Below are positions 1-9,231 of a stretch of DNA of 21,417 nucleotides, one piece after another. The notes beneath the pieces are model-generated. The model searched no databases. It was not told the origin of the DNA and worked only from the letters and a program-made list of their open reading frames with translations. The position numbers were made by a program, and so were the translations under genes. The stretch spans positions 1 to 21,417 of the forward strand of contig JADKFY010000018.1 of the NCBI GenBank assembly GCA_016717305.1, read 5' to 3'. Numbering within the stretch: position 1 is the first letter of the stretch; each line of letters opens with the position of its first letter. The DNA comes from Flavobacteriales bacterium. GTDB lineage: Bacteria > Bacteroidota > Bacteroidia > Flavobacteriales_F > PHOS-HE28.

Positions 1-950
1 CGCTCTTCGCAAAGCAGGCCTTCCACACCATGCTCTACCACATCCGGAATTCCCGCATGTCGGGTTGATATTATAGGCAAGCCACTGGCCATGGCTTCGA
101 GAATACTGAGCGGTGTGCCCTCGTGATCGTTATCCGCCGTAACAACACTGTGCTGCACGAATGCTCGCACCTGCTGCATGCGCTGCGCCACCTGCTCGCT
201 CGTGATCACCCCCGGAAAATCAACCACGTTGCCAAGCCCTTCGGCCTGCGCGAGTTGCTTGGTGCTTTCCCACAAGGGGCCTTCGCCAGCCATGGTCAGC
301 CGCAACTCTGGGTCGCGCTGCCAGGCTTTGTGAAAGGCGAGTAGCGTAAGGTGCGGTGCTTTTTTATCCACGAAGCGGCCAACGGCCAGGAAGTGTTTGG
401 GAGCTCTATCCGGCGCCGATGGCGTGAAGCGATCCACTTCGATGCCATAACAGTTGTAGTGCAGTTTCTCGCGCGGGCAGCCAAGCTTCAGGAGTTGCTG
501 TTCCATTTCACGGCTCACCGCAACAACGGCAAAAGCTCTTTTGAAAATGCGCTGGTAGTTGTTGTTGTCTTTCAGCAATTTCACATGGAACGCGTCGATG
601 CCGTGGAAGTGGACCACCAAGCGAACACCCGTGCGCTGGCAGATCTCCAACATAGCCTCGCCCGTGGGGCCATATTCCGCCAATACAGCAGTGGTACGGT
701 GTTTCTTCAGCAGGCGTGTGATGGTGCCGCGCAGCATTTCGTTCGGATCCGCACGCCGAACGCGTTGCAGCACACGTTTCACCAACGTGGGGGCCATGAG
801 CAGGACGCCGTCCGCATTCCGTTTGGGCAAATGGCCATCGGTAAGCACGAGTTCCACCCCGGGCAAATGCGCCATGTGGTTGGCGATGAACGTCTCGCTC
901 CATGCGTTGCGGTTCGGCGATACGATACAGATGCGATCCCTGGAAGCCAT
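1..950 (-). CDS. GT4-family glycosyltransferase, C-terminus off the left edge
   Basis: The frame is open from ATG at 950 to the window edge (about 316 residues seen) and is uninterrupted. The N-terminal Rossmann half ends in a VVHFHGIDAF segment, followed by VVAVSREMEQQLLKLG and the linker CYGIEVDRFTP. The second Rossmann half holds FLAVGRFVDKKAPHLTL, LTMAGEGP and the donor-site block EGTPLSILEAMASGLPIIST, which carries the conserved glutamate (EAMASG) of retaining GT-B family 4 enzymes. It is a cytoplasmic, nucleotide-sugar-dependent transferase, presumably adding a sugar to the glycan exported by the Wzm/Wzt pair of this arm. A 13-codon reading frame (991-950) ends in TGATG over its start, so the true N-terminus could lie slightly upstream if there is a sequence error there. 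Donor and acceptor cannot be read from the sequence. Confidence 0.9.
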   Translation of the reverse strand, partial: MASRDRICIVSPNRNAWSETFIANHMAHLPGVELVLTDGHLPKRNADGVLLMAPTLVKRVLQRVRRADPNEMLRGTITRLLKKHRTTAVLAEYGPTGEAMLEICQRTGVRLVVHFHGIDAFHVKLLKDNNNYQRIFKRAFAVVAVSREMEQQLLKLGCPREKLHYNCYGIEVDRFTPSAPDRAPKHFLAVGRFVDKKAPHLTLLAFHKAWQRDPELRLTMAGEGPLWESTKQLAQAEGLGNVVDFPGVITSEQVAQRMQQVRAFVQHSVVTADNDHEGTPLSILEAMASGLPIISTRHAGIPDVVEHGVEGLLCEE

Positions 951-987
951 CACGCAGGTTTCACGGCGGTGCCCATCAATCCGGTGA

Positions 988-1668
988 TCATGGGGCTACT
1001 TTTGGATCGGGAACATGATCGTGCTTGATCAAATACTTCACCACAGGCAGGGTGATCCGCTTTACGATATTCCGTTTCCAATCAGGCATGGGTCTGCGCA
1101 TAGCCCATAAGCCCATCATTTGCGCGAGGCTGGCGTCCCAACCACCAGTGGCTTCACGCTCACCTGCGTGAAGCCAGCGCTCTTCACAATGCGCTCCAGG
1201 GCGAAAGGTGTGTAGCGGAACTCATCATAGGGTACGTCGTGCAGGGGCCAGAGAAAGGGTACGGTGAAGAACAGAAACCACCGGGCTTCAGCACGCGATA
1301 GGCTTCCCGTGCACCACCACAAGATCCGGACAATGTTCCAACACTTCGGTGGCCATGGCGCTATCGATGCTTTCGCTAGCAACGGGCATTACAAAGGCCA
1401 TCCCATTCAACATCGGGTTTCACTGCACGATAGGTACCCTACGGCCGCAGCGGCGGCAGGTCCATGCCGATGTACTGTTCCACACGTGATGGAGCCGAGG
1501 TGAGGTAGACCGCGATATGGCCTGCAGACCGCTACCGATATCGAGAAAAGTGCCGTGGCACTTTGGCAGCTGCGAGCGCAACGCCTGCCGAATGCTGGTG
1601 CGCACGAGGTAGAGATCCTGCGTGTTCGCGGTGAGCGGAAGGCTGAGATAAGGATCGTACGACGGCAT
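988..1668 (-). CDS. Class I SAM-dependent methyltransferase, frameshifted
   Basis: The protein is recovered only by joining several frames. ATG at 1668 opens MPSYDPYLSL and runs to FLDIGSGLQ, the glycine-rich SAM-binding motif I. Another frame continues with QYIGMDLPPLRP (motif II, acidic residue at the strand end). A third gives GTYRAVKPDVEWDG, then SIDSAMATEVLEHCPD, the motif IV region typical of Methyltransf_11 enzymes. The final part reads FLFFTVPFLWPLHDVPYDEF and FALERIVKSAGF, and after one more shift it ends KHDHVPDPKVAP at 988. At least four indels in 680 bases are needed, so this is sequencing error or a decayed gene. The length (about 226 residues) fits small glycan-locus methyltransferases. 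It could O-methylate the glycan, possibly as an end cap, but the target is not readable. Confidence 0.75.
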
Positions 1669-1713
1669 TTGCGACTGGTGGAATACGCGGATAGGCGAAG
1701 GTGCGGAACGCGA

Positions 1714-2373
1714 CTAAGAATAAGGTTCACCTACCAACCGGGTGCGCACGCATTTTGCCGGTGATCCGATCGCCACATGCAGGTCTGGAACACTCTCCAA
1801 GACCATGGCACCAGGGCCAATAGCGCAATGAGTACCAACGATGATACCCTTGATCAAACCCGCTTGGATGCCAATGGAGGTGCCACTGCCCACGCTACAG
1901 GCTTCCGCAATTACCGCACCTGCGCCAACGCTCACAAAACTGCCTATGTGCCCATCAGCCCCTATCGAAACATGGGCCCCGATGACAACATGTTCCCCGA
2001 TCGTGGACCCTGCTTCGATGACAGCGCCCGGCATAACCAAGGTGCCGGTGCCCAACGAAACATCCCGACCGATATAAGCACTTGGGTGCACCGCAGAAAT
2101 GAAAAGAAGATCGGGGGTCAGGCTCGTTATGCGTTGTGCAGCATTCATACGCACTCCGATATCAGCGATCACAAGTAACACGTGCTTTATTCCCATTTGT
2201 GCCAAAATGCTCGACAGATCATCCACTGGGCCGATTACCGGGACATTAAAGACGGTATCGCCGGGCTTCAGCGTATCGTCCACGATGCCCGATACGCGGT
2301 GTTCACCAGCGGCATGCACAACATCGATCGCACTTTTCACGCGACTCCCGCTACCGATCAACAGGATCTCCAT
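1714..2373 (-). CDS. NeuD/PglD/VioB-like sugar acyltransferase (left-handed beta helix)
   Basis: The intact frame opens with MEILLIGSGSRVKSAIDVV, the N-terminal Rossmann-like PglD_N domain, and continues with GIVDDTLKPGDTVFNVPVIG. From about residue 100 come hexapeptide repeats (IGRDVSLGTGTLVMPGAVIE and onward), ending in AIGSPAKCVR, the usual end of this family. A TTG at 2400 could extend the frame by nine codons, but ATG at 2373 gives the standard family N-terminus. Family members N-acylate UDP- or dTDP-4-amino sugars with acetyl-CoA. The VioA-like aminotransferase upstream in the same arm would supply such a substrate, for example dTDP-viosamine. One oddity: where PglD-type enzymes have a DHD catalytic histidine, this protein seems to read GADGHIG, so the histidine may be displaced or absent. 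Function in the pathway is inferred. Confidence 0.85.
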   Translation of the reverse strand: MEILLIGSGSRVKSAIDVVHAAGEHRVSGIVDDTLKPGDTVFNVPVIGPVDDLSSILAQMGIKHVLLVIADIGVRMNAAQRITSLTPDLLFISAVHPSAYIGRDVSLGTGTLVMPGAVIEAGSTIGEHVVIGAHVSIGADGHIGSFVSVGAGAVIAEACSVGSGTSIGIQAGLIKGIIVGTHCAIGPGAMVLESVPDLHVAIGSPAKCVRTRLVGEPYS

Positions 2374-2487
2374 CGGCGAAAGATCGCTCAGGTTGCGCAA
2401 GAATCAACATTTTTTCGCCCATGGCTCCGATGAGCCATTCAGGAAACCGTTAGGCAGGCCGGCAGTTCCGGACCAGGGTCGTTCAGG

Positions 2488-3459
2488 TCAGGACGGATCC
2501 GGTGAATGAACCGTGCCAAGCTGGGCATACGGACCAGTACCATATTCCGCAATCGCATCCGTGGGATCCTTGTAAGCTTTTGAAGCGGCAAGGGCTTTCC
2601 AGTGGCTCAGCGCTTCCTGCTTCAACCCCTTGTCCAACGCGTCCTGTAATGCCATTGTATGCAATTCCACGCGCCGTTGTTCGATCCGTTCCGAATGGGC
2701 CTGAGCCGTTACTTGATCGATCGTATCCAGCATGCGCAGGTTCACATCGATCTTGTATTGGAGATCGGTACCACTGATCACACCACCACCATGGACATGG
2801 CGCTCGCTCATTATGCGGTCGATGAATCCGATCTTCCCTTGTCGAGCGAAGTACAAGTTGAACATCCAATCGCCTGCTTGTGCAGTAGACCATTCCGCAG
2901 GAAACGTTGACATCGGCGGTGTGAAACGCCACATGACCCCACTGGTCGGGATGAAGTTCTCGGCGGCCAGGTCTTCCATTCCATAGGTCTCCTTCAGCGG
3001 CCTTCCCTTCATCCATGTGCGCAGATAATCGATGCGACGACCATCCGGATACACGTTCAACGCGTTGTGGAAGCAGATCCCCAGTTGCGGTTCGCGCTCC
3101 ATGTGGTCCACCATGATCTTCAACCGGTGGGGGTCGATCCATCGGTCATCGCCGTCCAGGTGGCAGAGGTACCGACCGCGAGCGTGCTTCACGTTGTTCA
3201 GGAAATTGTACCTGCCCGTGGGCCGTCCGTTGATGACCATCACTGTGCTGCGATCGTGCAGGAAGAGCCTGATGAGGTCGGGATGCGCTGCTGCGTATCG
3301 AATCGCCGTCTCGCGGGTGCCGTCGGTACTGCCATCTTCCCCCAAAAGAACTTCGTATGCGAAATCCACTTGTTGCGCCAAAATGCTATCCAGACACGCC
3401 GGTAGGAATTGCGCGTGCTGGTATGCTGTGACCGAAATGGATACCAGCGGCTCGTCCAT
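2488..3459 (-). CDS. GT2-family glycosyltransferase
   Basis: An intact 323-residue frame starts at ATG 3459. The N-terminus VSISVTAYQHAQFLPACLDS is the first strand and helix of a GT-A fold. GEDGSTDGT (residues 40-48) binds the nucleotide, and CHLDGDDRWID around residue 99 holds the DxD metal-binding acidic residues (D102, D104). QAGDWMFNLYFARQG near the middle fits the catalytic-acid region of inverting family 2 enzymes. No membrane helix is visible, so it should act in the cytoplasm on the lipid-linked glycan. It lies 18 bases downstream of the sulfotransferase stop, in the same direction. After its stop at 2488 another frame stays open for about 45 bases, so the C-terminus may be slightly longer in the real genome. 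Donor and acceptor are unknown. Confidence 0.92.
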   Translation of the reverse strand: MDEPLVSISVTAYQHAQFLPACLDSILAQQVDFAYEVLLGEDGSTDGTRETAIRYAAAHPDLIRLFLHDRSTVMVINGRPTGRYNFLNNVKHARGRYLCHLDGDDRWIDPHRLKIMVDHMEREPQLGICFHNALNVYPDGRRIDYLRTWMKGRPLKETYGMEDLAAENFIPTSGVMWRFTPPMSTFPAEWSTAQAGDWMFNLYFARQGKIGFIDRIMSERHVHGGGVISGTDLQYKIDVNLRMLDTIDQVTAQAHSERIEQRRVELHTMALQDALDKGLKQEALSHWKALAASKAYKDPTDAIAEYGTGPYAQLGTVHSPDPS

Positions 3460-3477
3460 GGTCTTACTTGGCGTTGG

Positions 3478-4297
3478 CTAGGGAGTATCCCAGAAACCGC
3501 TTAATGGCGATCCGATCAGATCCGAACGGATCGCTGATACAATGCTTTCCGGCAGCTGCCCCATCCAGGCATGATCATTATGCCCGCCGCGGTGTACACT
3601 ATTGGGATCGTCCACAACCTTGTTCTGACTTTCGGAGATGAAGTCTAGTGTGGCAGCGCCGAATGGAAGATCGATCCGGTCGAAGAGGGATCGGGAAATT
3701 CGCACCGGATCGTCATGTAGTTCGGAATACTTCACCAAGGTCACTCGTTCCGGAAAGCGCTGTTCCAATCGCACGAACATGGAGGCTACCTCTTTCCAAC
3801 GATCGTATCCGAAGTACTCTTCGCGCTGGCCCGCGTTCTTCAATTCGGCGGACCGCCACTGGGTCTGAAGATCCCATTCGGGTTTGAATTCTCGCGGGAC
3901 CCGATGCCAGCTATGGATCACGGCGCACGGATGGCGAACGATCCGATACGTTCAACTTCGGGATCTTCTCCAACAATCCTTCCAGTAAATAATGGTACCG
4001 GACGTTCTTGTACACCAAGTGAGTGGGTTGCGGGTTCTTCGCGAATTCAGGGTAGCCCACATGGATATTCGGATCGCGCTGCAGCACGAACTTATCGTTC
4101 GTGTGAAGTATGTCACCGTAGAATTTCATGATCTCAGCGGCCGTGGAATCCTCGCGCAGCGCGCCTTTATGGGTGTAACTGAAAAGCGGTTGGAACCGGA
4201 ATGCGACGTCGGGTGAGCTATTGATGATCTGCCCTAGCCAACTGGTACCACTGCGCGGAACCCCATTGATACTGATGATGTGTTCAGGGGTGCGCAT
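3478..4297 (-). CDS. PAPS-dependent sulfotransferase, one frameshift
   Basis: Two overlapping frames make one protein of about 272 residues. The first (ATG 4297) has ISINGVPRSGTSWLGQII, the 5'-phosphosulfate-binding loop of the P-loop sulfotransferases. It runs to LLEKIPKLNV, then a lost base near 3950 throws it into an early stop. Restoring that base reads YRIVRHPCAVIHSW, the 3'-phosphate-binding region (RHP), and continues into the second frame with RVTLVKYSELHDDPVRISRS (Y-x-x-L family signature) and a typical C-terminal helix. It would transfer sulfate from PAPS to a sugar hydroxyl of the glycan in the cytoplasm. The start codon overlaps the WbqC stop (TGATG). This is the first of two sulfotransferases in the same transcription unit; they are clearly different in sequence. 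Confidence 0.85.
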
Positions 4298-4989
4298 CAG
4301 TCCAGTTCAATATGATCCAATAAAGCTCGCGTATCGGCAGGTGGCAAGTACATGATCACGTCGATCACACTGAGCCAGGGTATCCACGGGTCATTCCCAT
4401 GAGGGTATTGTGTTTCGATGGGACGAATGTATCGGAGGTTGATGCCTGCTTCGGCGAATACGGTTCGCTCGTACAGCCCCCGACCACCATCGGGAACAAT
4501 GAGCGTTGTGGCGCGCTCCTGTCTGCATATGTCGACCAGGCGATGAACGCGATCGCTCCGCGTTCCCGTAACCCGAGGAGGAAGTGATCAACTGCGTGTT
4601 CAGACCAAGATGATCGCAAACGGCACTTATGCTTCTTGCGGCAAGTCGATCAATGGTCAGGTCTCCAGACGTGAATACACCTTCGATCAACGGAAATGCT
4701 GTTTTGAATTGGGGCGCGCGTGCATATGCCTGTCGGATAGTTGCCAAAAGCTTCGTCGCCCAGTTATCGCTCAGGATCGGAGTTTCGCTGATCTTCTTGT
4801 TCGGGCTTGCCTTTACAACAGGGAACAGTGATCGTATGCTCCCGATCCGTTGACCATGATCCGATTCCGGCTGTTGATGCATCCTCGCATGATGGTGCCA
4901 TCGTCATACAGAACGAAACGATAAGTTGCATGGATGTATGCGAAGTACCCTGTAAGGAACACATAGGGTTGCATAACGCCCAACCTCAT
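4297..4989 (-). CDS. WbqC-family protein, frameshifted
   Basis: About 230 residues are assembled from several frames. ATG at 4989 gives MRLGVMQPYVF and GYFAYIHATYRFVLYDD, then NRNRIMVNGS, the WbqC N-terminal block. A second frame gives PVVKASPNKKISETPI, WATKLLATIRQAYARAPQF and LGLNTQLITSSSGYG, which match the core of the family (the AY..AP segment). The last frame gives YPHGNDPWIPWLSVIDVIM and ends LLDHIELD at 4297. WbqC proteins occur widely in polysaccharide loci and are suspected to act on amino sugars or acyl groups, but as far as I know their reaction is not settled. The start overlaps the aminotransferase stop and the stop overlaps the sulfotransferase start, both as TGATG, so these genes are probably translationally coupled. 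A naive reading fuses its N-terminus to the upstream aminotransferase; that is an artefact of the frameshift. Confidence 0.8.
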
Positions 4990-6102
4990 CACAGGACGGA
5001 GCGCACCGCTGCTATTCACGTGCCTGATCCTGGATCCGAATCCGAAATACATGGGCAGCGTGAGTACAGTAGAAGCGATCCTACGGGAGACCGGACAAAC
5101 GTGTGCGCCGGAGATGTATGGCAGTTCATCAAGCGAAGGATAGAAATAGCGTCGTGCGACGATGTCTTCCTCCAGCAGAACCTGTTTCGCTCGCAACATC
5201 CGTTCGTTGGAATCGAAGATCACCGGGAAATAGGAATGGTTGAACTCCAACTGCTGCTCAGGTCGCAAGAGCGAGCAGTTCCCGAGATCTTGGAACGCAT
5301 GGAAATAGGTTGTCCATTGCTTTTCGCGGTCCGCCAATATCTCCGGAAAATGGTTGAGCACGCAAAGTCCCATGGCTGCATGGAATTCGCTGTTCTTTCC
5401 GTTCACACCGGCCAAGAAATGATCGTCCCCGTTATGGCCGAATTGCCGCATCAATAAAACCTTCTGCGCAACTTCCGGATCGCGTACGATAATGCAGCCA
5501 CCTTCGATGGTATGGAAGATCTTGGTCGCGTGGAAGCTGCCGGTGGATATGTCGCCGAAGGTCATCAATGATCGGCCCTTGTAGGAGCTTCCGAACGCAT
5601 GGGCCCCGTCGTAAATGACCTTCAACCCATGTTTCGTAGCGATCCGCTCGATCGCCTCGACATCGCAGGCCATTCCGTATACATGCGTGGCGAGTATAGC
5701 CGACGTTTTTTCGGTGATCCGTTCCTCGATCCCTGCGGGATCGATGCAACACGTGCGCGGGTCGATATCCGCATACACCGGAACGCAACGCTCCCACAGA
5801 ATACTGGTTGTGCTGGCAACGTAGCTGTATGGTGTAGTGATGATCTCGCCTTCGAGAGCAAGTGCCCGAATGGCGATCTGCAAAGCGATGGTGCCGTTGC
5901 CAACGAAGAAGAAGTGATCCACCCCCAGATCGGTCTTCAACTTGGCTTCCAGTTCCTGAACGAGCGGACCATTGTTGGTGAGGTGGTGTGTGGCCCAGAT
6001 CCGGTCGAGGTACGCGTCGAATTCCGCGCGAGGGGGGAGAAAACTTCGTGTTACCTGGATCATTTCGCGCACAACGGAAGAGGGGCTGTCAACGGTGTTC
6101 AT
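4989..6102 (-). CDS. DegT/DnrJ/EryC1 sugar aminotransferase, VioA-like
   Basis: The PLP-dependent fold type I aminotransferase reads intact for most of its length. LTNNGPLVQELE near residue 41 and FFFVGNGTIALQIAIRAL bind the substrate and PLP phosphate. YDGAHAFGS (D165) is the ring-nitrogen aspartate, and GSFHATKIFHTIEGG holds the Schiff-base lysine (K194). The pattern closely resembles dTDP-4-amino-4,6-dideoxyglucose transaminases of the VioA type, which make a 4-amino sugar from a 4-keto-6-deoxy sugar with glutamate. The raw frame runs past the true end into the WbqC gene. One shifted base near 5000 instead gives a normal ending AAVRSVL at a TGATG junction, for a protein of about 370 residues as usual for the family. 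The start at 6102 overlaps the preceding stop (ATGA); M14 is an alternative start. The NeuD-like acyltransferase downstream may act on its product. Confidence 0.9.
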
Positions 6103-7046
6103 ATGAGCTGCTCTTCAACGGGTGAGCCCCAGATCGATCGTAAGGACCTTAGCGTACGAATTGTTCGGCTCGCGAGACCGTAGGGTAACATTCGCAGCCG
6201 ATCACCGGTGCCCAATGCCCACCAACCCTGTTGCGCATAGCCTAGATCGCGGAGCAAACCACCAGCCATGCCATCGAATATCCAACGTTGCTCGGTGCTC
6301 ATCCGTTCTTTCCAGATCCTGCCAGGTTGCGTCCGCATCGCATTCAGGCCAGTATCTCCTCTGCTGACCTGTCGCACTTGTATGTCATGCTCTTTTGCGA
6401 TACGTTCCGCTAACCCATCATCCGTTGCAAGACCACAGAACTGCAACAGTTCCGAAAAACGCTCTGCGGTCCGATCCTCAGGTCTTCGTAGCGGACCTCG
6501 ATGTAACGAGCAGCACCTAATCGTGCCCCATATGCGCGAGCATTCGTAAGGCAGCGGTGCCATTCACGCGCCGTTTCGCGCACATGCGCGGGGCTGTGAC
6601 CTACTCGTTTGTTCACGCTCATCATACTTACCGCCACTTCCCGGCCGTCGCGAATGATGTGGATGAACCGGCTTTTGGGGAGCAATCTATCGATGAGCGG
6701 TAGGTGATTGCTGTAGTTCGGATGCTTGTCCAAGATATGTGTGGCGTCTGCCTTACGAAGGAGCACACGTGAATATACGTCCTCCACAAAGGTGAGCATG
6801 CGCTGCTCGAACTCCTGCTCCGTATAAAGGCAAGGCAAGCCTTGTGCCCATCTGCCTTCATCAAGATTGCGTTTTTCCAACTGGAAGTTGGTGGCCCAAG
6901 GTGCCAAATAGCGGCTGAAGACGGTGAGTTCTTGGCCGCCAATCGAAGCTACCGAGGGGTGTGCGGCCAACATGTGGTTCAACCACGAGGTACCACTTCG
7001 CGGGAGCCCCGATCGCAAAGACGAATTCCTTATCAAGCACGTTCAT
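6099..7046 (-). CDS. Second PAPS-dependent sulfotransferase, two frameshifts
   Basis: Three frames combine into about 315 residues. ATG at 7046 opens MNVLDKEFVFAIGAP. A missing base near 7010 joins this to RSGTSWLNHMLAAHPSVASI, completing the GAPRSGTSW phosphosulfate loop. RFIHIIRDGREVAVSMM is the 3'-phosphate-binding block, and ARYIEVRYEDLRIGPQSVF carries the family Y-E-D-L element. A second break near 6465 leads to ELLQFCGLATDDGLAERIAK and a C-terminal part ending at 6099. This is a Sulfotransfer_3-type enzyme longer than the other sulfotransferase in this arm. Its start overlaps the Wzt stop and its stop overlaps the aminotransferase start, both as ATGA. It probably sulfates the glycan before export; the sugar position cannot be read. 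Possible alternative targets (lipid, protein) are less likely given the context. Confidence 0.85.
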
Positions 7047-8356
7047 TGGTCCTCGCCCTTTCTCCCGATCGTGCTTGCCGACGCGGAACGGACCACGTCG
7101 TGTTGCCATTGCAGCTTTGGTCGTACAACTCCAGCGCGTTTTCCGAACCACGCACCTTCGCGTTTGGGCTCATGTATTTCGAAGGCGATACTCTCCGGAA
7201 TACTGAAAAGCAGGCGACCCTTGCGGAAACAGTTCACCACGATGCGGTAATCGCCGGTGTTCAAGAACTCACCGGGTATGGTGCATTGCAAACTGTTCTC
7301 TCCACGCTCAACATGTCGGGGCGTGGGATCCGTTCTCACGCGCGCCACCGATGAACACCAGCAGGTCCTCGCTGTTGTACAATTCGAAGTTGAAGTTCAG
7401 GTCGCCATCGTCGATACCTGTGTTCTGAAAATCGATCACTATCCTGATCGGGTCGTGCCAAGTGATCGGTTCTTCTGGCGAATTGCGGGCTACCGAGATG
7501 CTTGTCACGCGTAGGTCCGCATTGCCCTAGGGCATCCGCCAACGACCACGAGCGTTCATCCGAGAGTTCGAATAGGTGTTCAGGTAGGCTTTTATCGCAT
7601 CGTTCGTTGGGGCCGTCCATACGCACGGCGCCATCGTGCAGCCACACCACACCGGGTACAAAGCGATCTAACGGCGGTCATGTTGTGGCTGACGAAGAGG
7701 ATCGTGCGTTTGGACCTGGCAACATCCTTCATTTTACCCAAGCACTTTCGCTGGAATTCAGCATCGCCTACTGCGAGAACTTCGTCGATCACCAGGATGT
7801 CGGGTTCCAAATGCGCTGCCACGGCGAATCCGAGACGCACCTTCATGCCACTGCTGTACCGTTTCACGGGACTATCGATGTGGTGCTGTATGCCACTGAA
7901 GGTGATGATCTCATCGAGCTTTCGGTCGATCTCCACTTTCTTCATCCCCAAAATGGCTCCGTTCAGGTAGATGTTCTCCCGCCCCGAAAGCTCGGGATTG
8001 AAGCCGGTGCCCACTTCGAGCAAGCTGCTCATGCGGCCCTTGAGGCGAATGGTGCCTGCGGTGGGCAGCGTTATCCGGGACAGCAGTTTCAGCAACGTGC
8101 TTTTACCTGCTCCGTTCTTCCCCACAATACCCACAACCTCTCCTTGCTCTACGGAGAACGAAACATTCTGTAATGCCCAGAACTCGTTGCCTTTGCGCTG
8201 GCTATCCACATTGCCTACAGTCGCCAAGGGATCGGGCTTTCCTAGAAGGCGTGCCCACCAGGACTGCAGGTCTTCGCTCAACGTAGCACCGCCAGTTTGC
8301 CCGAGGCGGTACATCTTCCGAACGCCTTCTGCCTGAATGACGAGTGGGGCGCTCAT
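7043..8356 (-). CDS. wzt: ABC exporter ATPase with C-terminal glycan-binding domain (Wzt), frameshifted
   Basis: The ATPase domain is intact from ATG 8356: Walker A GKNGAGKS (residues 79-86), signature KRYSSGMKVRLGF near 166, Walker B DILVIDE (186-192) and switch histidine FVSHN (H224). The A-loop region is preceded by a long insert (LSEDLQSWWARLLGK), as in capsule and O-antigen exporters. Beyond about residue 230 the frame breaks twice, then reads LRVTSISVARNSPEEPITW, IRIVIDFQNTGIDDGDLNFN and FLNTGDYRIVVNCFRKGRLL. This immunoglobulin-like beta-sandwich is the Wzt C-terminal domain, which in studied systems recognises the finished or capped chain. Total length is about 437 residues, normal for Wzt with this domain. 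Its start overlaps the Wzm stop (ATGA). It drives export of an undecaprenyl-linked glycan across the inner membrane together with Wzm. Confidence 0.9.
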
Positions 8357-9214
8357 ATGATGTCGGCGAATGAGCGTTCCACTCGCTGGAAAATGGCCAG
8401 CCCAACAATGAACAGTATCACCGAAAAGATCGCCGTATATCCTAGCCCTGCCCAATCAACCATGCCGCCGAAAAACATGGTACGGACTGTTTCGATGATC
8501 GCGGTCATCGGGTTTGCCTTGATGAACGGTAACAAGGCGGGGCTTTTTTCCGCTACAAGTGAAAGTGGAAAGATCACAGGGCTAACGAACATGAGCAATT
8601 GCACGCCATAGGCGACCAGAAACCGAGGTCGCGGTATTTGGTGGTTACAGCACTCACCAGGATCCCTATGCCCAAACCTAATATCGACATCAAGACGATA
8701 CGACCGGTAAGGCGATAAGGCTTGGCGAAGGCGTCCAGTCATAATGTCTGAACAGCACATAGGACAGGATGATGACCACGAGCAAGCCAAGTTGCACGAG
8801 GAGTGAAAAGAGTGCACTGATGGCAGTGCTCACAGGCATTACCAGCCGTGGAAAATAGACCTTCGTAAGAACCGATGCATTGTTTACGAAAGTGCGCGAA
8901 GTGCGTGTGGTAACGGTGGAGAAATAGGTCCAAGGAACTATGCCGCTCAGGTAGAACAAGAGTGCTGGAATGCCCTTCGGTGACCAACGAGCCAACATGC
9001 CGAACATCACCGTGTAAACCAACGTGGTGAGCAAGGGTTGCAGCACCAACCAAACAGGACCCAGCACCGTCTGTTTGTATTGCGCGGTCAGATCGCGCTT
9101 CACAAGAAGCATCAATAGATCGCGGTAATGCCAGAATTCCTTCAGGTCCGGTTTCCACCAGGGTTGTTCGGGCCTTATTTCTATGTCCCAGTTACTAGTG
9201 GCGGTCGATCCCAT
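8353..9214 (-). CDS. wzm: ABC-2 type polysaccharide export permease (Wzm), frameshifted
   Basis: About 287 residues come from three frames. ATG at 9214 begins MGSTATSNWDIEI, then the conserved cytoplasmic segment FWHYRDLLMLLVKRDLTAQY and KQTVLGPVWLVLQPLLTTLV, the signature of the ABC2_membrane exporter family. LLFYLSGIVPWTYFS and VYFPRLVMPVSTAISALFSL mark the next helices. After breaks near 8705 and 8620 the frame resumes MSILGLGIGILVSAVTTKY and FLVAYGVQLLMFVSPVIFPL, and ends VERSFADII. Six membrane helices fit the hydrophobic stretches. Wzm forms the channel that carries the lipid-linked glycan through the inner membrane, powered by Wzt, whose start overlaps its stop. The gene begins 17 bases after the kinase stop, placing exporter and kinase in one unit. 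Confidence 0.9.
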
Positions 9215-9231
9215 GGCCTACGGAGCGATGA

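Noticed and set aside
950..991. 13-codon frame (MITGLMGTAVKPA) between methyltransferase and GT4 genes
   Set aside because: It is too short to support as a gene. It is more likely a chance frame, or a frameshifted extension of the glycosyltransferase.
351..1028. Long plus-strand open frame (225 residues) opposite the GT4 gene
   Set aside because: It is antisense to a clear glycosyltransferase with all family motifs and has no recognisable domain of its own.
4813..6102. Aminotransferase fused to a WbqC N-terminus (429-residue open frame)
   Set aside because: The fusion exists only because of a shifted base near 5000. Restoring it gives normal ends for both proteins at a TGATG junction.
7502..8173. 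223-residue plus-strand frame opposite the Wzt gene
   Set aside because: It is antisense to Walker A, signature and Walker B motifs, with no domain of its own.
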